Program-made: the position numbers and the translations under genes
Shown here: positions 1 to 6,254 of the stretch, one piece after another
Layout: each line of letters begins with the position of its first letter
How positions within the stretch are numbered: position 1 is the stretch's first letter
NCBI GenBank assembly: GCA_009704155.1
Contig: WLES01000043.1
Location: 1 to 7,053, forward strand
Source: Actinomycetota bacterium
GTDB taxonomy: Bacteria > Actinomycetota > Actinomycetes > Actinomycetales > Microbacteriaceae
DNA length: 7,053 nucleotides
Direction of reading: 5' to 3'
The notes under the pieces: generated by a model
What the model saw: the letters and a program-made list of their open reading frames with translations, nothing else
Database searches by the model: none
Told to the model about the DNA's origin: nothing

Positions 1-1
1 C

Positions 2-364
2 GACTCGATTCCCGCGATTTTCGGAATCACAACCAGCCCGTTCCTCGTGTTTGCCTGCAACATCTTGGCCCTCATGGGACTTCGACAGCTGTACTTCCTC
101 CTCGGCGACCTCATCGACCGTCTCCACTTCCTCGGACACGGAATTGCGATCATTCTCGGGTTCATCGGGTTCAAACTGTTCAACCACGCACTCCACAAGA
201 ACGAACTTCCGTTCATCAATGGTGGACAGCACGTTGAAATCATCCCCGAGATCCCAACATGGCTCTCTCTCACGGTGATTGTGTCGACACTCACCCTCGC
301 GGTTGTCGCCAGCATCATCCGTACCCGCAGGGAAGCACAGCGCGAGGCAGCCGCGAAACACTAG
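2..364 (+). CDS. TerC family integral membrane protein, 3' end only
   Basis: This is the C-terminal 120 residues of a TerC-family membrane protein; the start lies before the window. The visible part opens with [10 protein letters not shown], the conserved acidic TerC motif (Asp-Ser-x-Pro-Ala), whose aspartate lies in the proposed metal-handling membrane core. It continues with an [13 protein letters not shown] segment, a second hydrophobic helix (about visible residues 45-63), the conserved [14 protein letters not shown] loop, and a last helix starting at TWLSLTVIV. The end is a short basic tail ([14 protein letters not shown]), probably cytosolic. Family members (Alx, YkoY, MeeF/MeeY types) are linked to manganese export or metal and redox stress, and the tellurite-resistance name is historical. 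The specific substrate here cannot be told. Codon 16 is a GTG at position 47 but is internal, since the motif begins upstream of it. leuC starts 25 bases after the stop. Confidence 0.9.
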   Translation, partial: DSIPAIFGITTSPFLVFACNILALMGLRQLYFLLGDLIDRLHFLGHGIAIILGFIGFKLFNHALHKNELPFINGGQHVEIIPEIPTWLSLTVIVSTLTLAVVASIIRTRREAQREAAAKH

Positions 365-389
365 GTGTCACGCTGATAAACTCAGCGAG

Positions 390-1820
390 ATGAACGCCGA
401 CGCCACGGGCTTGACAAAGCCCCGCACTCTCGCAGAGAAAGTGTGGGAGTCGCACCGCGTTGTTACAGGCGAAAACGGCGAACCTGACCTCATTTACATC
501 GACTTGCACTTGATTCACGAGGTGACGAGCCCGCAAGCGTTCGACGGCCTTCGTTTGGCTGGCCGGCCCGTTCGGCGGCCCGATTTGACCATTGCAACGG
601 AAGACCACAACACTCCGACGCTCAACATCACGGCTCAAATCGCGGATGAAACGTCGCGAACTCAGATTGAAACGCTCCGATCGAACGCGAAAGAGTTTGG
701 TATCCGGTTGCACTCACTCGGTGACATTGAGCAGGGGATCGTGCACGTCGTTGGCCCGCAACTGGGGCTCACCATGCCGGGAATCACGGTTGTCTGCGGC
801 GACAGCCACACCTCGACTCACGGTGCTTTCGGTGCAATGGCATTCGGGATCGGCACATCGGAGGTTGAACACGTTCTCGCGACTCAAACACTTCCCCTCA
901 CTCCGTTCAAGACGATGGCCATTACCGTCAACGGCCACCTTCGCGACGGAGTCACGGCGAAGGACATCATTCTCGCGGTGATTGCGAAAATCAGCACGGG
1001 CGGCGGTCAAGGGTATGTTCTCGAATACCGCGGCAGCGCGATCGAGGAGCTCTCGATGGAAGGTCGCATGACGATTTGCAACATGTCCATCGAAGCCGGT
1101 GCACGAGCGGGAATGGTTGCGCCTGACGAAACGACGTTCGCCTACCTCAAGGGACGGCCACACGCGCCACAGGGTGCCGACTGGGATGCTGCTGTTGAAT
1201 ATTGGAAGACTCTCCCGACCGATATCGGAGCCACCTTCGACGCCGAGGTCATCATCGACGGAAGCGCTCTCGAGCCCTTCGTCACGTGGGGAACAAACCC
1301 CGGCCAGGGCGTCGCTTTGTCTGACAAGGTTCCGAACCCCACAGACATCAGTGACCCGAACGAACGCGCTGCGGCAGAGCGCGCGCTCGAGTACATGGAT
1401 CTCGCACCAGGCACGCCGATGAAATCAATTCCGGTCGACCAGGTGTTTATGGGGTCGTGCACGAATTCACGAATCGAAGATTTGCGTGCTTTCGCGAGTG
1501 TCATCAAGGGCAAGAAACTCGCCGACGGCGTGAAGCTCATGGTTGTCCCTGGCTCAGCGCGCGTTCGGCTCGAAGCTGAAGCAGAAGGAATCGACAAGAT
1601 TGTCGAAGAATTCGGCGGCGAGTGGCGCTTCGCTGGCTGTTCGATGTGCCTCGGCATGAATCCGGACCAGTTGCAGCCTGGCGAGCGATGCGCGTCAACA
1701 TCGAATCGAAACTTTGAAGGTCGTCAGGGCGCTGGCGGCCGCACCCATCTCGTCTCTCCGCTCGTCGCAGCTGCGACGGCAATCAAGGGAACTCTCGCGA
1801 GCCCGTGGGATGTGAGCTAG
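390..1820 (+). CDS. leuC: 3-isopropylmalate dehydratase large subunit
   Basis: LeuC is the [4Fe-4S] aconitase-type large subunit that, with LeuD, converts 2-isopropylmalate to 3-isopropylmalate in leucine synthesis (cytosol). The 476-residue product has the usual length. Visible motifs are [12 protein letters not shown] near the N-terminus, [51 protein letters not shown] and [15 protein letters not shown]. The three cluster ligands are Cys357 (in [10 protein letters not shown]), Cys417 and Cys420 (in AGCSMC). They are followed by the substrate-contact stretch [18 protein letters not shown] chose ATG 390 because it is the first in-frame ATG after the TerC stop. The frame is open back to 279, but that part would overlap terC and is unlike LeuC. 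TTG 411 is an alternative start that would give [12 protein letters not shown]. Neither start has a strong Shine-Dalgarno match. The gene is intact and forms a unit with leuD three bases downstream. Confidence 0.98.
   Translation: MNADATGLTKPRTLAEKVWESHRVVTGENGEPDLIYIDLHLIHEVTSPQAFDGLRLAGRPVRRPDLTIATEDHNTPTLNITAQIADETSRTQIETLRSNAKEFGIRLHSLGDIEQGIVHVVGPQLGLTMPGITVVCGDSHTSTHGAFGAMAFGIGTSEVEHVLATQTLPLTPFKTMAITVNGHLRDGVTAKDIILAVIAKISTGGGQGYVLEYRGSAIEELSMEGRMTICNMSIEAGARAGMVAPDETTFAYLKGRPHAPQGADWDAAVEYWKTLPTDIGATFDAEVIIDGSALEPFVTWGTNPGQGVALSDKVPNPTDISDPNERAAAERALEYMDLAPGTPMKSIPVDQVFMGSCTNSRIEDLRAFASVIKGKKLADGVKLMVVPGSARVRLEAEAEGIDKIVEEFGGEWRFAGCSMCLGMNPDQLQPGERCASTSNRNFEGRQGAGGRTHLVSPLVAAATAIKGTLASPWDVS
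407..422 (+). other. Small perfect hairpin at the start of leuC
   Basis: GGGCTT (407-412) and AAGCCC (417-422) are exact reverse complements around the 4-base loop GACA, lying 18 to 33 bases into leuC. In mRNA this would be a 6-bp stem with four GC pairs in the initiation region, where structure can lower translation. No T-run follows, so it is not an intrinsic terminator. The bases also encode ordinary residues (G-L-T-K-P), so it may be chance. It includes the alternative TTG start at 411. Confidence 0.35.
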
Positions 1821-1823
1821 GGC

Positions 1824-2420
1824 ATGGAAGCCATTACGTCAATCACGGGAATCGGTGTTCCGCTCACGCGCAGCAACGTCGACACCGACCAAATCATCCC
1901 GGCTGAGTTCCTCAAGCGGGTGACCAAAACGGGGTTCGACGACGCGCTCTTTCAGCGATGGAGGCAAGACCCCGACTTTGTCCTCAACAAAGAACCGTTC
2001 ACGCACGGGACAGTTCTCGTCGCTGGAATGGATTTTGGAACAGGCTCGTCGCGCGAGCACGCGGTGTGGGCCCTGCGTGACTTTGGGTTCCGTGCTGTCA
2101 TTGCACCGCGCTTTGGAGACATCTTCCGAGGGAACTCGGGAAAACAGGGTTTGCTCACCGCGGTCGTCCCTGAGTCTGTCGTTCACGACATCTGGGCAGC
2201 AATCGACGCCGCACCTGGAACAGAGGTGACGGTTGATTTGGTCAACAGGTCGGTATCGTGTGGGGATGTGCACAGCCCATTCGACATTGACGACTACACG
2301 CGTTGGCGCTTGATGGAAGGGCTCGACGACATTGGACTGACACTCCGCCACGAAAGCGCCATCGACGCTTTTGAAACGCACCGCGAATCGTGGCGCCCGA
2401 CGACGTTGCCAGCTCGATGA
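1824..2420 (+). CDS. leuD: 3-isopropylmalate dehydratase small subunit
   Basis: LeuD is the swivelling small subunit of isopropylmalate isomerase and pairs with LeuC. At 198 residues it has the normal length for the bacterial form. It carries [14 protein letters not shown] at residues 18-31, which is the LeuD signature, and [14 protein letters not shown] (about 71-84), whose SSRE loop closes over the substrate carboxylates. [18 protein letters not shown] follows, then the C-terminal [21 protein letters not shown]. The ATG lies only three bases after the leuC stop, and the nearest purine-rich stretch (GGGATG, within the last codons of leuC) is a weak ribosome site, so translation is probably coupled to leuC. 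Its stop overlaps the murA start (ATGA). No motif is damaged. A homoaconitase or methylmalate-type isomerase is a formal alternative, but the leuCD pairing and signatures favour leucine synthesis. Confidence 0.97.
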   Translation: MEAITSITGIGVPLTRSNVDTDQIIPAEFLKRVTKTGFDDALFQRWRQDPDFVLNKEPFTHGTVLVAGMDFGTGSSREHAVWALRDFGFRAVIAPRFGDIFRGNSGKQGLLTAVVPESVVHDIWAAIDAAPGTEVTVDLVNRSVSCGDVHSPFDIDDYTRWRLMEGLDDIGLTLRHESAIDAFETHRESWRPTTLPAR

Positions 2421-3784
2421 CGACCTTGAGCGACGACGCCAAGCGCCAGGGTGAGCGCGTTGGACTGAACGTCGACACGATCACCATTCACGGTGGCAAA
2501 CCGCTGATCGGTCGCGTTGATGTCCGCGGAGCGAAAAACCTCGTAACCAAAGCAATGGTCGCCGCGCTGCTCGGTGACGGGCCGTCCGTTCTGCGCGGAG
2601 TGCCAGCAATCTCTGATGTCGCAATCGTCAGGGGGCTGCTCGAGGCTCACGGTGTGCGAATTACCGACACGGGCGACGGCGAGCTCACGATGGACCCGAG
2701 CAATGTGCGGAGCGCCCACTTTGCTGAGATCGACGCCCACGCTGGGTCGAGCCGAATTCCCATTCTGTTTTGCGGACCGCTGCTCCACCAACTTGGTGAA
2801 GCCTTCATTCCCGACCTCGGCGGCTGTCGAATCGGCGACCGCCCGATCAACTTCCACCTCGACGCACTTCGCGCGTTCGGCGCAAAGGTCACCAAACTCC
2901 CACAAGGTATTCACCTCACCGCGCCGGAACGCCTTCGCGGCGCAGAGATTGATTTGCCGTTCCCGTCCGTCGGCGCAACAGAACAGGTCCTTCTCTCGGC
3001 CGTTCGCGCAGAAGGTGTAACAGAACTCAAGAACGCGGCGATTGAGCCGGAAATCATGGACCTCATCTCCATCCTTCAGAAGATGGGTGCTGTCATTTGG
3101 GTCGAACCCAATCGCACCATTTTCATTGAGGGAGTCGACCGCCTCGGCGGCTACGAACACCGTGCACTGTTTGACCGCAACGAAGCTGCGTCGTGGGCTG
3201 CCGCTGCGCTCGCAACCAAGGGCGACATTTTCGTTGCAGGGGCCAAACAACCAGAACTCTTGACGTTCCTCAACGTTTTCCGAAAGGTGGGCGGGGAGTT
3301 CACGGTCATGGAAGACGGGATTCGTTTCTGGCACCCCGGTGGTCCACTCAAGCCGGTCATCGTCGAAACCGATGTTCACCCCGGATTCATGACGGACTGG
3401 CAACAGCCTCTCGTTGTCGCAATGTCGCAGGCCGAAGGGCAATCCATCGTCCACGAAACGGTGTATGAAAATCGTTTCGGCTTCACGGATTCCCTTAATG
3501 CAATGGGGGCGAACATCGTCGTTCACCAGGACGGCATCGCCTCGATCACGCGACGTGTTCCACGCCGTGCCCTCGAGCAAGCTGCTGTGATCACAGGGCC
3601 GACTCCGCTCCACGGCGCAGACATTCGAGTGCCTGACCTTCGCGGCGGATTCTCACACCTCATTGCGGCGTTGGCCGCTGACGGGACGAGCACCATCAGC
3701 AATGTCGGAATCATCGCCAGAGGCTACGAACACTTCATTGACAAGCTCCGAGACCTCGGTGCCGATTTTGAAACCGCGGATTAG
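2417..3784 (+). CDS. murA: UDP-N-acetylglucosamine 1-carboxyvinyltransferase
   Basis: MurA transfers enolpyruvate from PEP to UDP-GlcNAc in the cytosol, the first committed step of peptidoglycan synthesis. The 455-residue product has the EPSP-synthase-like two-domain fold. GAKN with Lys40 and Asn41 corresponds to the substrate-binding K22/N23 of the E. coli enzyme. [10 protein letters not shown] has Cys137 at the loop cysteine that fosfomycin alkylates (E. coli C115). [26 protein letters not shown] and [12 protein letters not shown] follow, then MTDWQQ with Asp327 at the place of the catalytic aspartate (E. coli D305). [17 protein letters not shown] is near the end. I chose ATG 2417 because it forms a four-base ATGA overlap with the leuD stop; GTG 2390 is in frame but would overlap leuD by 31 bases. 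The N-terminus is about 18 residues longer than in E. coli. All catalytic residues I can identify are present. Confidence 0.96.
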   Translation: MTTLSDDAKRQGERVGLNVDTITIHGGKPLIGRVDVRGAKNLVTKAMVAALLGDGPSVLRGVPAISDVAIVRGLLEAHGVRITDTGDGELTMDPSNVRSAHFAEIDAHAGSSRIPILFCGPLLHQLGEAFIPDLGGCRIGDRPINFHLDALRAFGAKVTKLPQGIHLTAPERLRGAEIDLPFPSVGATEQVLLSAVRAEGVTELKNAAIEPEIMDLISILQKMGAVIWVEPNRTIFIEGVDRLGGYEHRALFDRNEAASWAAAALATKGDIFVAGAKQPELLTFLNVFRKVGGEFTVMEDGIRFWHPGGPLKPVIVETDVHPGFMTDWQQPLVVAMSQAEGQSIVHETVYENRFGFTDSLNAMGANIVVHQDGIASITRRVPRRALEQAAVITGPTPLHGADIRVPDLRGGFSHLIAALAADGTSTISNVGIIARGYEHFIDKLRDLGADFETAD

Positions 3785-3788
3785 GGGA
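3783..3788 (+). promoter_or_regulatory. Ribosome binding site of plsC
   Basis: AGGGGA lies 8 bases before ATG 3797. It starts on the second base of the murA stop codon, so the plsC signal is embedded in the murA end. It supports the chosen plsC start. Confidence 0.6.
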
Positions 3789-3796
3789 CGTCAACG

Positions 3797-4528
3797 ATGC
3801 CGAATCAGGATCGAACGCTGCGATGGAGACTCATCGCCGGCGTCGCCCTCCCGCTCATGGGTTTGATTTCGAGCATTCGAGTGCGGGGAGGAGAGAACAT
3901 CCCCAAGTCAGGGTCGTTCATTCTCGCGCCATGCCACTTCAGTGCAATCGATCCCGTCGTGATGGCCGTCGCACTGTGGAAACAGGGTCGAACCCCGAGG
4001 TTCATGGCTAAATCGTCACTGTTCGCCATTCCGGTGCTGGGCTCAATCCTCCACTGGCTCGGTCAAATTCCCGTCGAACGAGATGGTCAGCAGCGCGCGC
4101 TCGGGCCGATGAAGGCCGCGCGTGACCTCGCCGAAAAGGGACTCGGTGTCATCATCTACCCAGAGGGTTCACTCACGCGCGATCCAGAGCTCTGGCCCAT
4201 GCGGGGCAAGACGGGAGCGGTGCGAATGGCACTCGATGCCGGCCTCCCACTCATCCCCGCCGCCCACTGGGGAACCGCGAAGCTCATGCCACGGTATTCG
4301 GGTCGGCTCAGGCTCTTCCCTCGAACCCCCATCGATGTCCTCATCGGTAAGCCCATTGACCTCTCGCCTTTCAAAGGCAAGCCGATCGACCAGAAGATTC
4401 TCACTCAAGCGACTCTCATCCTCATGAACACCATCACCGAGCTACAGGCACAATTGAGGGGCGAGACGGCTCCAGACAAGCGCTGGGACCCGCTCGAACA
4501 CAACCAGACAACAACGGGGAAGTTCTAG
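3797..4528 (+). CDS. plsC: 1-acyl-sn-glycerol-3-phosphate acyltransferase (PlsC family)
   Basis: This 243-residue protein belongs to the PlsC/LPLAT acyltransferases, which acylate lysophosphatidic acid to phosphatidic acid at the inner face of the membrane. The catalytic HX4D box is His47 to Asp52 (HFSAID). Motif II is the PVER at residues 92-95. Motif III is YPEG at 121-124, continuing as SLTRDPELWPMRGKTGA. Motif IV is the LPLIPAAHWG stretch at about 150-159. A hydrophobic N-terminal stretch (about residues 12-26) may sit in the membrane. The residue before His47 is Cys46, where most members have Asn (NHxSxxD). The gene lies 12 bases after murA with a good ribosome site, and its stop shares one base with the gpsA start. 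Pairing with gpsA fits phospholipid synthesis. Acyl chain and acceptor preference cannot be read from sequence, and other LPLAT activities remain possible. Confidence 0.92.
   Translation: MPNQDRTLRWRLIAGVALPLMGLISSIRVRGGENIPKSGSFILAPCHFSAIDPVVMAVALWKQGRTPRFMAKSSLFAIPVLGSILHWLGQIPVERDGQQRALGPMKAARDLAEKGLGVIIYPEGSLTRDPELWPMRGKTGAVRMALDAGLPLIPAAHWGTAKLMPRYSGRLRLFPRTPIDVLIGKPIDLSPFKGKPIDQKILTQATLILMNTITELQAQLRGETAPDKRWDPLEHNQTTTGKF
4516..4520 (+). promoter_or_regulatory. Ribosome binding site of gpsA
   Basis: GGGGA lies within the last codons of plsC, 7 bases before GTG 4528. It supports GTG as the gpsA start, since no ATG is available in the right place and the protein begins directly with the Rossmann strand. 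Confidence 0.5.
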
Positions 4529-5529
4529 TGTCAACCGTCGCGGTGCTCGGAGCAGGTGCGTGGGGAACAACCTTCGCCAAAGTCCTCGCCGATGCGGGGA
4601 ACAATGTGCAGTTGTGGGCTCGACGCGATGAAATCGCCCAAGAGATCAACGAAACGCACCGCAACACCCGATACCTGCAACGCATCAACCTCCCGCTGTC
4701 CATCACCGCGTCGACATCCCTTCCCGTCGCTCTGGCTGGGGCCGACGCAATCTTTCTGTCGGTGCCGTCACAGTCACTTCGCGGACTGCTCGACGACATG
4801 GACGGGATGCTCAAGGGCGACGTCCCCGTCGTTTCGTTGATGAAGGGCGTAGAACGCGCCAGCGGGTTGCGCATGAGCGAAGTCATCGCCCAGGCCGGAT
4901 TTGTCGACGTCGAGCGGATTGCTGTGTTGTCAGGGCCCAATCTGGCTCTCGAAATTGCGCGCGCCGAACCGTCGGCGTCCGTCGTGTCGTCGGTCAATCA
5001 CGATGTGGCAACCCACATAGCCGCTCTCAGCACGAGTCACTACTTCACTGCACTGACCAACAACGACGTGGCGGGAACCGAGTTCGGCGGAGTTCTCAAG
5101 AACCTCATCGCCGTCGCCGTCGGAATCGCGGACGGCGTTGGGTACGGCGACAACACGAAGGCATCCATCATCACGCGAGGACTGTCAGAACTGTCGGCGT
5201 TTGCTGCTGCGTACGGGGCACGCCCCGAGACGATGTGGGGACTCGCCGGACTCGGCGACCTCATCGCAACGTGTGAATCTCCCCTGTCGCGCAACAACAC
5301 AGCTGGTCGCCTGCTTGGCCAGGGCTACTCCTATGACATGGTCATCCGCCAAATGGACCAGACGGCAGAGGGATTGTCCTCGGTCGACCCGATTTTGACG
5401 CTCGCGGCCGCAAAGAATGTCTCAATGCCGATCGTCACCCAGGTTCAGCAAGTTCTTCGCGGAACACTCGACCCGCGTGAGCTCGCACCGCACCTCGCGA
5501 CGGACAAGAGCGGACCGGCGGAAGAGTAA
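4528..5529 (+). CDS. gpsA: NAD(P)+-dependent glycerol-3-phosphate dehydrogenase
   Basis: GpsA reduces dihydroxyacetone phosphate to sn-glycerol-3-phosphate, the backbone of membrane phospholipids, in the cytosol. The 333-residue length is typical. The N-terminal Rossmann domain begins at once with VAVLGAGAWGTTFA (GxGxxG at residues 8-13). Conserved segments are FLSVPSQ, SLMKGVE (Lys106) and LSGPNLALEIA. Then comes GTEFGGVLKNLIAVAVGIADG with the catalytic Lys191, followed by GDNTKASIITRGLSE (about 208-221) and GLAGLGDLIATCESPLSRN. The start is GTG in a TAGTG overlap with plsC, and the stop TAA overlaps the next ATG (TAATG), so expression is probably coupled both ways. It supplies the substrate chain in which PlsC acts. 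The acidic tail (DKSGPAEE) is a common variable end. Nothing is missing. Confidence 0.97.
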   Translation: MSTVAVLGAGAWGTTFAKVLADAGNNVQLWARRDEIAQEINETHRNTRYLQRINLPLSITASTSLPVALAGADAIFLSVPSQSLRGLLDDMDGMLKGDVPVVSLMKGVERASGLRMSEVIAQAGFVDVERIAVLSGPNLALEIARAEPSASVVSSVNHDVATHIAALSTSHYFTALTNNDVAGTEFGGVLKNLIAVAVGIADGVGYGDNTKASIITRGLSELSAFAAAYGARPETMWGLAGLGDLIATCESPLSRNNTAGRLLGQGYSYDMVIRQMDQTAEGLSSVDPILTLAAAKNVSMPIVTQVQQVLRGTLDPRELAPHLATDKSGPAEE

Positions 5530-6254
5530 TGGCGGTTCAGGCGCTCGCTGACGGTCGGGTGCTCGCCGAGCGCATCGGCGGGTTCCCTCCGCGCGTTGTT
5601 GCGCTTCACGGCTGGGGACGGTCGGGCGCCGACTTCGTCCCAGTTCTCGCGGGTCTCGACGCCGCCGCAATTCACCTTCCAGGGTTTGGCCCGACAGCGG
5701 CACCCGATGCCGTGTGGGGAACCACCGACTACGCAGATCTCGTTGCAGAGGCAATCGAACCGTTCGCCCCCGTTGTTGTTGTGGGTCACTCATTCGGCGG
5801 TCGTGTGGCGGTTCGTCTCGCTGCGAAACACCCAGAGCTTGTCTCCGGATTGGTGCTGACGGGTGCACCGCTCGTTCGAGCCACTCCGCCATCAAAACCG
5901 ACACTGGCATACCGAATCGCGAAGTGGGCGAATCGAGTGGGAATCCTTTCAGATTCAGCTATGGAATCCCGTCGGCGTTCGGCTGGAAGTGCTGACTACA
6001 ACGCTGCACAGGGAATCATGCGCGACATCATGGTGAAGACAGTCAATGAAAACTACGATGACGATCTCGCAGCTGTAACCTGCCCAACCTGGCTGGTGTG
6101 GGGAGAAAACGACACGGCAGCTCCGACCGCTGCCGGCAAGATTGCGTCGGAGAGAATTCGTGGAGCAACCTGGACTGTTGTGCAGGGCGAGGCGCATCTG
6201 CTGACGCCAGGGCTGGGTGCGGCCGTCAGGCGCGCAGTTGAGGAGGCCTTGTAA
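5529..6254 (+). CDS. Alpha/beta hydrolase of unknown substrate
   Basis: The 241-residue protein is an intact alpha/beta-fold hydrolase. It has the oxyanion strand-loop VVALHGWGRSGADF (HGWG at residues 27-30) and the nucleophile elbow VVVGHSFGGRVAV (Ser88). The acid is in LVWGENDTAAP (Asp195), and the histidine is in QGEAHLLTPG (His223), giving a complete Ser-Asp-His triad. The cap region (about residues 117-178) is positively charged and contains ESRRRSAGSADYNAAQGIMRDIMVKTVNE, which I recall as a recurring block in actinobacterial homologues but cannot tie to a substrate. I see no signal peptide or membrane segment, so it is probably cytosolic. It overlaps gpsA upstream and the Mur ligase downstream by one base each, which suggests a role tied to the wall or membrane module (for example precursor editing or ester/amide cleavage). 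That role is inference only. Confidence 0.85.
   Translation: MAVQALADGRVLAERIGGFPPRVVALHGWGRSGADFVPVLAGLDAAAIHLPGFGPTAAPDAVWGTTDYADLVAEAIEPFAPVVVVGHSFGGRVAVRLAAKHPELVSGLVLTGAPLVRATPPSKPTLAYRIAKWANRVGILSDSAMESRRRSAGSADYNAAQGIMRDIMVKTVNENYDDDLAAVTCPTWLVWGENDTAAPTAAGKIASERIRGATWTVVQGEAHLLTPGLGAAVRRAVEEAL
6241..6246 (+). promoter_or_regulatory. Consensus Shine-Dalgarno of the Mur ligase gene
   Basis: AGGAGG, the full consensus core, lies 7 bases before ATG 6254, inside the last codons of the hydrolase gene. It is the strongest ribosome site in the window and fixes the start of the downstream gene. Confidence 0.75.

Noticed and set aside
279..389. Upstream extension of the leuC frame
   Set aside because: The frame is open here, but the 37 extra residues are unlike LeuC and overlap the conserved C-terminal helix of the TerC protein in another frame.
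411..416. TTGACA, identical to a sigma-70 -35 box, inside the start of leuC
   Set aside because: No -10-like sequence lies about 17 bases downstream (the region is CTCGCAGAGAAAG), and it is within coding sequence and in the hairpin, so a promoter is not supported.
2390..2416. GTG 2390 as the murA start
   Set aside because: It is in frame but would overlap leuD by 31 bases, adding residues with no family similarity. ATG 2417 gives the classical ATGA overlap.
2294..3613. A 439-codon open frame on the minus strand opposite murA and the end of leuD
   Set aside because: Its product resembles nothing I recognise, and it lies wholly opposite two genes with intact catalytic motifs. Long antisense frames are common where codon bias in a GC-rich gene avoids stops in this frame.
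4434..4997. Minus-strand open frame of 187 codons opposite gpsA
   Set aside because: It is opposite the conserved Rossmann half of gpsA, and its low-complexity Ser/Arg/Thr-rich product is typical of an antisense shadow.
5422..5910. Minus-strand open frames opposite the gpsA end and the hydrolase
   Set aside because: Arg-rich products without motifs, fully covered by two plus-strand genes with complete active sites.
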